From Desulfosporosinus sp. (lineage in GTDB: Bacteria; Bacillota; Desulfitobacteriia; Desulfitobacteriales; Desulfitobacteriaceae), in assembly GCA_016278585.1 (NCBI GenBank), contig JADQBO010000073.1:1-13718 (forward strand): 13,718 bases of DNA. The letters run 5' to 3'. Under the pieces are notes generated by a model, which was not told where the DNA came from, did not search any database, and was given only the letters and a program-made list of their open reading frames with translations. The translations under genes and the position numbers were made by a program. Of the stretch, positions 5,651-13,658 are shown in pieces; positions within the stretch are counted from its first letter, which is position 1; every line of letters starts with the position of its first letter.

Positions 5651-5685
5651 AAGAACCCTTGGGAATGAATGTCCCTTGGGTTCTT
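5651..5685. terminator. Terminator after DegV gene, probably bidirectional
   Basis: AAGAACCC (5651-5658) pairs with GGGTTCTT (5678-5685). GGGA/TCCC pair further in beyond a 2x2 mismatch. On the - strand the stem is followed by a TTCTTTTA tract, right for the DegV gene, which stops 8 bases before. On the + strand it is followed by AGTTTCTTTT. It is also the first convincing stop for transcripts leaving the acyl-CoA dehydrogenase gene. Confidence 0.8.
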
Positions 5686-5693
5686 AGTTTCTT

Positions 5694-6536
5694 TTATTCG
5701 AACTGGATTGCGGCACCTACCGTCCCCGGACCAGTGTGTACTCCTATGACTGGTCCCACCTGAGTAAAGATGGTCGTCTGAAGTTGAAAGGCATATTCTA
5801 AAGCTTCCTTCAGATATATACCAGCCTTTTGGGCAGCTCCGTGAGCTACTACCAAGCGGATCGGTTTTCTTCCCTTCGTTAAATCTTGATAAGCCTGAAC
5901 AACACTATCTAAAGCCTTCTTCTGACTGTGTGCTTTACCATAGGTATGATATACTCCATCATCTCCTACTCTGATAATGGGTTTAATATTTAAAAGCGAC
6001 CCCATAAAACCTTGAACCCTCCCGATACGCCCTCCTTTTTGCAGATATTCTAAGGTATTTAGCGTAAAGATTGTTTCAATATTATTTCTTGCCTTCTTGA
6101 GATTCTCAAGAATCCCGGCAATATCCTGACCCTCTTTAATATTCCTAGCAACCTCCATCACCATTAACCCTGCACCTAAACTAATTGTTTTTGAATCTAC
6201 GAGATGAATCTTTTCTTTGAACTTCTCTTTAGCAAGATGTGCCGCATTAAAAGTACCGCTTAGCGCCGATGATATATGCACCGAGATAACCTCTTGATAT
6301 TCCTCCAGTAATTTACTATATAAACGGCTGAACTCCTCTGGAGTAGGTTGGGAGGTTTTCGGAAGTACCTGCTCTTCCATTAAACGTCGATAGAAGTCCT
6401 CACTTGTAAGCTCTCCGTCCAAGTACTCCTGGTCCCCAAACCTTACTTTAAGAGGGATTACATGGATATCAGAATTCATGATTAAATCTTCCGTTAAATC
6501 AGCCGTACTATCCGTTACTAGGGCAATCCTTTTCAT
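5694..6536 (-). CDS. DegV-family fatty-acid-binding protein (FakB-like)
   Basis: This 280-residue cytoplasmic protein is a DegV-family member. In the family, such proteins (FakB) bind a fatty acid and present it to the kinase FakA, feeding exogenous fatty acids into phospholipid synthesis. The sequence shows the N-terminal TDSTADL motif (8-14), the TSQPTPEEF loop (61-69, Ser62), HISSALSGTFNAA (87-99, Ser93), the GRIGRVQGFMGSLLNIKPI lid and dimer region, and the C-terminal GVHTGPGTVG motif with His267. Length is typical. The start at 6536 has CGGAGGG 7 bases upstream. No FakA-type kinase gene is in the window. The nearby acyl-CoA dehydrogenase also handles acyl chains, so a shared lipid role is possible, though they are on opposite strands. 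Some DegV proteins have other ligands, so the exact ligand is unsure. Confidence 0.92.
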   Translation of the reverse strand: MKRIALVTDSTADLTEDLIMNSDIHVIPLKVRFGDQEYLDGELTSEDFYRRLMEEQVLPKTSQPTPEEFSRLYSKLLEEYQEVISVHISSALSGTFNAAHLAKEKFKEKIHLVDSKTISLGAGLMVMEVARNIKEGQDIAGILENLKKARNNIETIFTLNTLEYLQKGGRIGRVQGFMGSLLNIKPIIRVGDDGVYHTYGKAHSQKKALDSVVQAYQDLTKGRKPIRLVVAHGAAQKAGIYLKEALEYAFQLQTTIFTQVGPVIGVHTGPGTVGAAIQFE

Positions 6537-6706
6537 TTTAAACCCTCCGTTTTAATAGTTTAATATCGAGAGTTGTATAAGATTCAGCACTTAATCAAGT
6601 ATACGACTTAATTTTTAATGGTATACCTAAGCAAACAATTGCAATTACTCCTCTATCTTCAACATTCGGTAAAATCCGATAAATTCCTCTACTTCTATAA
6701 AAGAAA

Positions 6707-6763
6707 TTTATAATACAAGAATAAGGCCGGAGTTGTTTCCCAGCCTTATTCTTGTATTATAAA
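6707..6763 (-). terminator. Very long hairpin terminator after MetE/UROD-like gene
   Basis: Bases 6707-6727 and 6743-6763 form a perfect 21-base-pair stem with a 15-base loop in which GG and CC can also pair. It starts 1 base after the stop codon at 6765. On the - strand it is followed by a TTTCTTTTA tract. The rest of the 228-base gap up to the DegV gene holds no supported gene, and I found no convincing DegV promoter there. Confidence 0.8.
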
Positions 6764-6764
6764 C

Positions 6765-7781
6765 TTATTCAAATCTCGACCGTATATTTCTAGATATTTC
6801 TTGTAATAGTTTAAAGGAGTGATTGATACTGGCAGTTCCATCTCCATTAATGAGGCAGCAACGAGATGGCGCTAACCAAGACCGATCAAAGATTAAAGTA
6901 TCGTCCAGACCTTGATCATGGAGAAATTTCCATAGTTCCAGTAGACGCGCAGTTAGTGAGTCAGAGGTCTCAGCATTTAATTCACTAGTCAAAGTGGGGA
7001 TAATTCCCCATGAGATAATTTTTCCACGTCTCAAAAACTCTTTTACCTCATCAACGTAACGCACTAAGATATGTCCCCAGCTAAAAGCATCGATGGAGAG
7101 TATATCAATGTCTGCTTTTAATAGAAAAGACCAATCAGGGTTACCGCATAAGTGAACTCCCTTCGGGCCCGGTAGTTTCGACAGAAAAGCCCCGTATTCT
7201 ACTTGGGCGACTTCGGAAGTATAAGCACTTAGCGAGTTAAAAATCATTTCTAGTCCTGGTTCATCCAGCCAAACAAAGGGGTTGGGATGAACCTGCTTTA
7301 ATTGGTAATATTGCCAATTGATTTTTTGAACGAGAAAATCATAAAGAATTTCGCGAACAAAATCATTATAGATCATGGGTTTTCGCTCTTCATCACATAT
7401 TTTAAGTCCAAAACTAATAGGCCCTACTGTTTGTCCGTGAATCATTTTATAGGAGGACAAGTCCTGAGCTAAAAATCCACTAAACGCTGCCGAAGATTCC
7501 TCCGATAAAGCAAAGTGTTCTGGGATAATACTAGCCTCAAGGTATTCATCAAGTTCTTGAGCAAAGCGTTCGTGGGAGAAATAGAGACTTTGCTTTTCTT
7601 CATTAACTATAATCCCTGGGAAATGCTCAGCAAACTGAGCATACATATCTTCCTTAAATCGAAAGCGAGGCAATTGAGGCCAAAAGGGAATATCTAAATT
7701 AAGGGCTAACCTTTGGGCCTCTAACAAATTAGTGTGGGGTAAAATACCCATGGCGGTTGTTAAAGCTTTACCTGGCAGCAC
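6765..7781 (-). CDS. MetE/UROD-superfamily zinc methyltransferase-like protein
   Basis: This 338-residue cytoplasmic TIM-barrel protein resembles the C-terminal half of cobalamin-independent methionine synthase and the related uroporphyrinogen decarboxylase/corrinoid methyltransferase proteins. Supporting motifs are VWLDEPGLEM (matching the DEP motif of MetE), GVHLCGNPDW with His210 and Cys212 (H-x-C zinc ligands) and WLAPSRCCL with Cys308/Cys309, where MetE has its last zinc cysteine. The N-terminal MetE domain is missing, so it is not a full methionine synthase. Proteins of this size often transfer methyl groups between corrinoids, thiols or homocysteine, and the actual substrate here is unknown. 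Translation starts at GTG 7781: GGAGGAGGG lies 8 bases upstream and upstream stops exclude a longer frame. The upstream region has a TATAAT and a widely spaced inverted repeat; a long hairpin ends the transcript. It is probably monocistronic. Confidence 0.75.
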   Translation of the reverse strand: MLPGKALTTAMGILPHTNLLEAQRLALNLDIPFWPQLPRFRFKEDMYAQFAEHFPGIIVNEEKQSLYFSHERFAQELDEYLEASIIPEHFALSEESSAAFSGFLAQDLSSYKMIHGQTVGPISFGLKICDEERKPMIYNDFVREILYDFLVQKINWQYYQLKQVHPNPFVWLDEPGLEMIFNSLSAYTSEVAQVEYGAFLSKLPGPKGVHLCGNPDWSFLLKADIDILSIDAFSWGHILVRYVDEVKEFLRRGKIISWGIIPTLTSELNAETSDSLTARLLELWKFLHDQGLDDTLIFDRSWLAPSRCCLINGDGTASINHSFKLLQEISRNIRSRFE

Positions 7782-7798
7782 TTTATCAACCCTCCTCC

Positions 7799-7863
7799 CG
7801 TATAGTCAGAATAATCTTGTTATTTATTATCTCAATTATACCAAACACTTATCTGACTATACG
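7799..7863. promoter_or_regulatory. Promoter region bracketed by a 12-base inverted repeat
   Basis: CGTATAGTCAGA (7799-7810) and TCTGACTATACG (7852-7863) are exact inverted repeats with 41 bases between them. On the - strand a TATAAT -10 (7840-7835) lies in the interval. The right arm covers its -35 position, where the bases do not match consensus well. The left arm touches the ribosome site of the MetE/UROD-like gene. No T-run follows on either side, so it is not a terminator. Confidence 0.55.
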
Positions 7864-7872
7864 TGACTTGGA

Positions 7873-8883
7873 TCACATAACCAATATTCTTGATTCAGAG
7901 AGGTTTTCTAGATAACCTACTTTGTTTCGTCCTCTTTGTTTTGCCAGATAGAGTGCGTTATCCACTTTATTGATAAATTCCATTATAGTATCAGATTGAT
8001 TAGGAATTATCTCTCCAACTCCTAAACTAATGGTGACATACTTCGATACTTGAGAATGTTCGTGAATTATTGCCAACTGCTCAATACTTTCTCTCATCCT
8101 CTCAGCTACTAAAAGGGCACCTTCATGATCCGTATTCGATAATACTGCGATAAATTCTTCACCACCATACCTAGCAACGAAATCAACTGGTCGTTTCAAG
8201 CTGTAAACTAAAGTATTTGCAACAAGTCTCAGACAATCATCTCCTTTAAGATGGCCATAATTGTCATTAAATGCTTTGAAAAAATCTATATCTGCCATTA
8301 CCAAAGATAACGGTTGTTGTTCTCGAACTGAATGCTTCCAACTCTTCTCAATAAACTGATCAAAGCTACGTCGGTTGGAGATTCCTGTTAGTCCATCAAT
8401 TGTTGATAAATTTTCTAAATAATAATTAGCCTCTCTAAGTTCCATTAATTCTTTCACTTTTAATTCAAGTAATTCAGCCTGTGCTTTAAGTAATCGTTTT
8501 TGTTTATACAGCTCTAAAAAAACCTTAACTTTACTAATAAGAACGACTGGTTCTATAGGCTTAAATAAATAATCGACTGCGCCCACCTCATACCCTTTGA
8601 ATATACACAATCGTTCCTTACTAATCGCCGTAACAAATATTATTGGAATACCTTTTGTCCGTTCGCTTCCCTTCATAAGTCTAGCCGTTTCGAATCCATC
8701 CATTTCCGGCATCTGTACATCCAATAAAACTAAGGCAAAATCATATTCCAACATCAAACCCAATGCTTCGTTACCCGAGATCGCCTTTATAATATTACAT
8801 CCAGTTATCTCGAGAACACCTTCCAATACCAGTAAATTTTCTGGTTTGTCGTCCACAATTAGTATATCAACTTGCTCATTCAT
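7873..8883 (-). CDS. Response regulator with GGDEF diguanylate cyclase output
   Basis: This 336-residue cytoplasmic protein consists of an N-terminal receiver (about 1-125; acidic DD near residue 11, phosphoacceptor Asp55 in LLDVQMPEMDG, switch TA, Lys in FKP), a coiled linker (about 125-165) and a GGDEF domain (about 165-325). The catalytic motif is intact GGEEF at 240-244. An RxxD inhibitory site (Arg231-Asp234) sits five residues before it, so the enzyme should make cyclic di-GMP and be product-inhibited. The DIDFFKAFNDNYGH metal and substrate motif is also intact. I chose ATG 8883 because MNEQVDILIVDD is the usual receiver beginning. A GTG at 8901 would add six residues but has a poor ribosome site. 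It is the last of three same-strand genes after the hybrid kinase and CheR, and is the likely output of that kinase. Confidence 0.93.
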   Translation of the reverse strand: MNEQVDILIVDDKPENLLVLEGVLEITGCNIIKAISGNEALGLMLEYDFALVLLDVQMPEMDGFETARLMKGSERTKGIPIIFVTAISKERLCIFKGYEVGAVDYLFKPIEPVVLISKVKVFLELYKQKRLLKAQAELLELKVKELMELREANYYLENLSTIDGLTGISNRRSFDQFIEKSWKHSVREQQPLSLVMADIDFFKAFNDNYGHLKGDDCLRLVANTLVYSLKRPVDFVARYGGEEFIAVLSNTDHEGALLVAERMRESIEQLAIIHEHSQVSKYVTISLGVGEIIPNQSDTIMEFINKVDNALYLAKQRGRNKVGYLENLSESRILVM

Positions 8884-8947
8884 CAGGCTCTTTATCCCCA
8901 CTTTTTAAATAATTTACAGTGATCGATAGTTTAGCATAGAATACAGA

Positions 8948-9778
8948 TCAAAACTCAAATTTTTTTTTGTAAATCTTCTGATTTTCACTAATAGTACTAT
9001 ATTTCTCCATGTATTCCGTAAACTTTAGACTTTCTTTCGTTCCTATACCTAAGAATCCACCATAACGTAGGCTTTCGTAAAAAAGTTTAAGAACCCTATT
9101 CTGAAGTTCTCGGTTAAAGTAAATAAGCACATTACGGCAAATAATAACATGCATTTCACCAAATATACCATCTGTTACAAGGTTATGATCCGCAAATATA
9201 ATCTTATCTTTAAGCGTATTATCAAGGATCACGGAATCGTACCTTGCAATATAGTAATCCGCAAAAGAGGCTTGCCCACCAGATTGCTGGTAGTTAAAAG
9301 TATACTGTTTGATATTATCAATAGAATAGATTGCTTGTTTAGCTTTTTCAAGTATCTGTCCGTTGAAATCTGTTGCATAGATTTGAGTACGGTCGTACAG
9401 ACCTTCTTCTTTTAGTAAAATAGCCATTGAATAAGCTTCTTCTCCACTAGAACAGCCGGCGTGCCACACTTTTATAAAAGGATATGTCTTTAATACTGGA
9501 ACTACTTCTTGGCGAAACACCTTATAAAAAGGCGGATCTCTAAACATTTCTGTAACATTTATTGAAAAGTCGGCAATCAACTGCTCGAAAAAACTCCTGT
9601 CATTGAGAACCTGATGCTGCATTTGTGAAATGCTTTTAAGATTAGAGAGGGAAAGTCTATGCATTATACGACGTTTCAAATGTGTTTGAGAATAATCTCT
9701 AAAATCATATCCGTATTTAAGGCAGATCCCCTCTAGAAGGAGACGGATTTCTAAGTCTTCATTCTCCAGATTACTCAA
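8948..9778 (-). CDS. cheR: CheR-type S-adenosylmethionine-dependent methyltransferase
   Basis: This 276-residue protein matches the CheR family, which methylates glutamate side chains of chemoreceptors using S-adenosylmethionine. It has the N-terminal helical domain (YDFRDYSQTHLKRRIMHRL), the SINVTEMFRDPPFY signature, the SAM-binding HAGCSSGEEAYS (106-117), IYATDFNGQILEKA, and IICRNVLIYFNRE (Cys214-Asn216). There is no pentapeptide-tether or TPR extension. The only in-frame start available is TTG 9778. The GGAG in front of it is very close (1 base), so initiation may depend on coupling to the kinase gene, whose stop lies 13 bases upstream. The non-standard CTG at 9769 is an alternative. No chemoreceptor, CheB or CheW gene is in the window, so its target may be the adjacent kinase. 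Confidence 0.93.
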   Translation of the reverse strand: MSNLENEDLEIRLLLEGICLKYGYDFRDYSQTHLKRRIMHRLSLSNLKSISQMQHQVLNDRSFFEQLIADFSINVTEMFRDPPFYKVFRQEVVPVLKTYPFIKVWHAGCSSGEEAYSMAILLKEEGLYDRTQIYATDFNGQILEKAKQAIYSIDNIKQYTFNYQQSGGQASFADYYIARYDSVILDNTLKDKIIFADHNLVTDGIFGEMHVIICRNVLIYFNRELQNRVLKLFYESLRYGGFLGIGTKESLKFTEYMEKYSTISENQKIYKKKFEF

Positions 9779-9791
9779 ACTCCAATCGTGA

Positions 9792-12700
9792 TTATTTATA
9801 TAACCATACTCTTAAAAGTGACATGAGTTTATCTAACTCTATTGGCTTGGTTAAATAATCATTAGCCCCAGCCTCTATACACTTATTCTTATCCTCCTTC
9901 ATAGCCTTTGCAGTAAGAGCAATGATGGGAGTTTTACGAAACTTCTCTTCACTTCTAATTTTCTTCATAGCCTCATAGCCATCCATCTCAGGCATCATAA
10001 TATCCATCAAAATAAGGTCTAAATCTGGGTTTTGGTTAAGCTTTTCTATTCCTTCTCTACCATTTTTTCCAATAATAACGTGCATGCCTTTTTCCTCTAA
10101 GGCACTTGTCAAGGCAAAGACATTTCGCATATCATCATCGACAATGAGTACCTTTTTATTATCTAAGGAATCTCCTTTCTCTTGGCACTTTCTAATGTTT
10201 GTGTGTTTGATATCTAAGCCATTTGCATCGACATCGTGTAAAAATAAGCTTACCTCCGCTACTAACCTCTCCATTGATCGAGAACCTTTAATAATGATAC
10301 TTTCGCCATAGCTTTTTATTGGATCAACATTGTCCTCTATAAATTCATGATCGGCTAAAATAATTATCGGTACTTGACCTTTTTCCTCTCTGAGTTTAGT
10401 TAACAAATCATAACCCGACATATCTCGTAGTTTCATGTCGAGAATCATACAATCAAAGTGCTCCTTCTTTAATAGCTCATAAGCTTCCTGTCCTGTATCA
10501 ACTATGGAAATTGCAACACCCTTGCTGCCAATTAATTCAGTAATGCTCTTTCTCTGGGTTTCATCGATCGTCAAGATTAAGAGTTTCTTCATTTGTTTCG
10601 TTTCTAAATCCCCTAATGATCGAAACATGCTGTTGATTATTTCAACAGTTACAGGTTTTCTGAGATAACCGACTATCCCTTTCTCACTTTCATTCGTAGT
10701 AAGCTCTTGACCAGAAATAATGTGGATAGGGATATTCTTCGTCTCAATATGATGTTTTAATTGTTCCATAACTTCCCAACCGCTTATTCCTGGCAATCCT
10801 AAATCCAGCAAAATCGCCTTAGGTTTATGTTTAATGGCCAATTGAATACCCGTTTCGCCGTCATCAGCTATTAGACAACTAAAGCCTTTTTCATGGGCAA
10901 GTTCCGCTAACACTTTAGAAAAATTTTGATCATCGTCAATAATCAGCAGTGATTTTACATCTAAATTAACGGTGTTGTCACCCTCGTTTGACTCGGCACT
11001 TTTTGCGATACCTACCGTGTTAAAGACCTCATGGTTTTGATTTAACTCCTTATACCCAAGCAATTTTTCTGTAAAAACAAAGGTGAATGTACTCCCTATA
11101 CCCACTTCACTTCTTAAATTGATGGTTCCTCTAAGTAACCGAGCCAATTCTTTAGAAATAGAAAGTCCGAGGCCCGTGCCACCGTATTCTCTACTAGTAG
11201 TACCGTCGGATTGTCGGAAGGCTTCAAATATTAACGATTGCTTTTCAGGAGGTATTCCAATCCCAGTATCTCTGATTGCTATACTAATTAATTTAGAATT
11301 ATTAGTTTCCAATTCAGGATAATCACCTTTGTCTGGGCGGCTAACATTTATAGTGATCCCACCCTTTTTAGTAAATTTAAAGGCGTTAGATACTAAGTTG
11401 TTGACTATTTGTTGAACCTTCTGCGTATCCATAGAAATGCTATTAGGAAGATCTCCATCTAGATTAATCGTCAAGTCAAGTCCCTTCTCTAGAGCAATTT
11501 GCCTAAACGATCGTTCAACATTGTCAAGCAACTCTGCTAAGCTCATATCTTCAAAGTTAACATCCATTTTTCCAGCCTCTACTTTAGATAAATCTAGTAC
11601 ATCATTAATAAGTTTCAGTAAATCTGTTCCAGAACTATGGATTGTTTTTGCGAATTCAAGTTGTTTATCCGTAAGAGGAGATTTGTCCGTTTTGTTAGCA
11701 AGCAATTGAGATAACACTAATATGCTATTTAAGGGGGTTCTCAACTCGTGTGATACGTTCGCTAAAAACTCTGATTTATATTTGCTGGCAGTCTCAAGAG
11801 CTTTAGCCTTATCTTCAATTTCTTTTTGAGCATTGATTAGATGTGTATTTTTAAGGCTTATATCCTTCTGCTGTAGTTCTAGGCTTTTTGTATGTTCTTC
11901 AAGCTCCTCATTAATTACTCTTAACTCTTCTTGTTGAGCATTCATGTTTAATTCAGATTCTTTTAGAGCCATCGTTTGTTGTTCAAGCTCTTCATTACTC
12001 TGTCTTAATTCTTCTTGCTGAACTTGTAATTCTTCGGATTGTTGAAGACTTTTATTTAAGAGTGTCTGCATTTTGGTTCGAGCTTCTGTAGAATGAATAG
12101 CTATAGCGATACTTTCAGCAACCAGCTCAATAAAGTCTTGCTGAATTTCCGACACCTCTTGGAATAAACCAAGTTCTAGTACACATTTTATCTCACTATT
12201 ATATATACACGGCGTAACAATAATATTTAGGGGTGCAGACTCTCCTATTCCAGAATGTACTTTAATGTAATTATCAGGAATATTCGTGATAATGATGGTT
12301 TGTTTCTCCAGCACCGCTTGTCCGACTAATCCTTCGCCGATGTTGATCTCATTAGACAGATTTTTCCTTCTGGAATACGCGTAACTCCCCATTAATTTTA
12401 ATTTATCTTCAGTTAAATGATAGATTGCTCCAATTTGAGCGTTCAAGTATTTGGAAACAAACGAAATGATATTATTACCTAAAGTCATAATATCTTGATC
12501 TCCACCTGTTTTACCGCTTAATTCGGTCTGTCCTGTTTTCAGCCATGTTTGATTTTTATTTTCGTGCATGATGACTTCAAGTTTCTCCATAAACTTATTA
12601 AAATAAGCAGCCATATCTCCTAATTCATCCGTTGAAAAGACCTTTAACCTAACTGTCAGATCCCCTTCTCCCTCAGAAATATCTTTGAACGTATTAGTCA

Positions 12701-13658
12701 CTGTCCTTACCGGAACAACAATCATTTTAATAATTTCTAAGGATATAAGCACAGCCAAAATTATTGCCAAGAGCGACAAAGCAAACATTCCATAAATTGA
12801 ATAATTATTATTCTTTTCAACCATTGGCCCATAGGTGTCTTGTTCTTTAATTAACGATAATTTGATTTCTTCAGCACTAGTAGCGATTTCTGCACCTATT
12901 ATATCCATCCCGTTTATCGTACTCTTGTTGCTTTCTATAACTGAAACAAGCTCAATAAAGCTCTCTGAGTAGATTTCATCTTTGCCAATTAAGTTACTTA
13001 GTTCTTGATTGTTTGTAGTATTTAACAAATCCTCCAACTCAGACAGTTGTGTTCTAACTATTTGAATAGCCTTTTGATCATTATTTTTCAGATACTTTTC
13101 CATATTCAATCTAGCAGTCAGTAAATTTTTCTGGGCATTTCCGACTGTAGAGACTGTAACTTCATCCTTATCCTCATATGCAGATTGCATGATTTTAGAA
13201 AGGGTTTCTTCCATTTCAGATCCAATAGTATTCAAGTTACTATACTCGTTATTCATCTTAGATTTATACTCTACTACTTTGTGAAAGTCATCTCTATATT
13301 CCTTAGCCTTCAGGGATATAATCTCAATCCTTTGAGCATGATCTGGACGATCTGTTGTGGCCTTTAACTGGTCGATAAATGTTTGCATCTTAGAAAAACG
13401 GTTTTCAAAGACGAGTTGATTGGTATCCTCCTCAAATTCGTTAAAGTTTTTAAAGGCTATCCGAGATTCTAATAAATTTGCTTGAATTCTTCCTGCCAGG
13501 ACAGTTTGATTGACTATTTTTTCGTACTGTTCAAAGTAATCGCTGTTTTGCCTTAAACCAAAATATCCAAATGAAGTTGATAATAATAATAGCGCAAGAA
13601 TTGACCCTAAAAAGATTGGTAATTTTATTCCCAATTTCATTTTGTTAAATATAGCCAT
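9792..13658 (-). CDS. Membrane hybrid sensor histidine kinase with three receiver domains
   Basis: This 1288-residue sensor has membrane helix 1 at about 13-35 and a roughly 255-residue all-helical extracytoplasmic domain, whose length suits a helical bimodular (HBM)-type sensor. Membrane helix 2 follows (about 289-311), then HAMP (about 312-362, ISEGEGDLTVRL), a GAF domain (about 375-525) and a long Glu/Gln-rich coiled coil (about 528-630). The HisKA phosphoacceptor is His637 in SHELRTPLNS. The HATPase has N-box Asn758, DTGIGIP at 797 and GGTGLGLS. Three receivers follow, with Asp952, Asp1074 and Asp1219. Receiver 2 is atypical: the switch Thr/Ser is Ala and the Lys is followed by Gly, not Pro. 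The start was set at ATG 13658 because GAGGTG lies 10 bases before it; the upstream ATG at 13676 overlaps that site and has none of its own. It is the first gene of the kinase-cheR-GGDEF group. Only 60 bases are visible upstream, and no promoter can be assigned there. Confidence 0.93.
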   Translation of the reverse strand: MAIFNKMKLGIKLPIFLGSILALLLLSTSFGYFGLRQNSDYFEQYEKIVNQTVLAGRIQANLLESRIAFKNFNEFEEDTNQLVFENRFSKMQTFIDQLKATTDRPDHAQRIEIISLKAKEYRDDFHKVVEYKSKMNNEYSNLNTIGSEMEETLSKIMQSAYEDKDEVTVSTVGNAQKNLLTARLNMEKYLKNNDQKAIQIVRTQLSELEDLLNTTNNQELSNLIGKDEIYSESFIELVSVIESNKSTINGMDIIGAEIATSAEEIKLSLIKEQDTYGPMVEKNNNYSIYGMFALSLLAIILAVLISLEIIKMIVVPVRTVTNTFKDISEGEGDLTVRLKVFSTDELGDMAAYFNKFMEKLEVIMHENKNQTWLKTGQTELSGKTGGDQDIMTLGNNIISFVSKYLNAQIGAIYHLTEDKLKLMGSYAYSRRKNLSNEINIGEGLVGQAVLEKQTIIITNIPDNYIKVHSGIGESAPLNIIVTPCIYNSEIKCVLELGLFQEVSEIQQDFIELVAESIAIAIHSTEARTKMQTLLNKSLQQSEELQVQQEELRQSNEELEQQTMALKESELNMNAQQEELRVINEELEEHTKSLELQQKDISLKNTHLINAQKEIEDKAKALETASKYKSEFLANVSHELRTPLNSILVLSQLLANKTDKSPLTDKQLEFAKTIHSSGTDLLKLINDVLDLSKVEAGKMDVNFEDMSLAELLDNVERSFRQIALEKGLDLTINLDGDLPNSISMDTQKVQQIVNNLVSNAFKFTKKGGITINVSRPDKGDYPELETNNSKLISIAIRDTGIGIPPEKQSLIFEAFRQSDGTTSREYGGTGLGLSISKELARLLRGTINLRSEVGIGSTFTFVFTEKLLGYKELNQNHEVFNTVGIAKSAESNEGDNTVNLDVKSLLIIDDDQNFSKVLAELAHEKGFSCLIADDGETGIQLAIKHKPKAILLDLGLPGISGWEVMEQLKHHIETKNIPIHIISGQELTTNESEKGIVGYLRKPVTVEIINSMFRSLGDLETKQMKKLLILTIDETQRKSITELIGSKGVAISIVDTGQEAYELLKKEHFDCMILDMKLRDMSGYDLLTKLREEKGQVPIIILADHEFIEDNVDPIKSYGESIIIKGSRSMERLVAEVSLFLHDVDANGLDIKHTNIRKCQEKGDSLDNKKVLIVDDDMRNVFALTSALEEKGMHVIIGKNGREGIEKLNQNPDLDLILMDIMMPEMDGYEAMKKIRSEEKFRKTPIIALTAKAMKEDKNKCIEAGANDYLTKPIELDKLMSLLRVWLYK

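Noticed and set aside
6595..6747. About 50-codon open frame on the - strand ending at TGA 6597-6595, with protein-like text (RGVIAIVCLGIPLKIKSYT)
   Set aside because: It has no ATG, GTG or TTG start in frame and runs through the terminator hairpin, so it is either chance or an old remnant.
8597..8908. Open frame of 103 codons on the + strand, opposite the GGDEF gene
   Set aside because: It is a shadow of an intact receiver-GGDEF gene, with no recognisable domain and no ribosome site.
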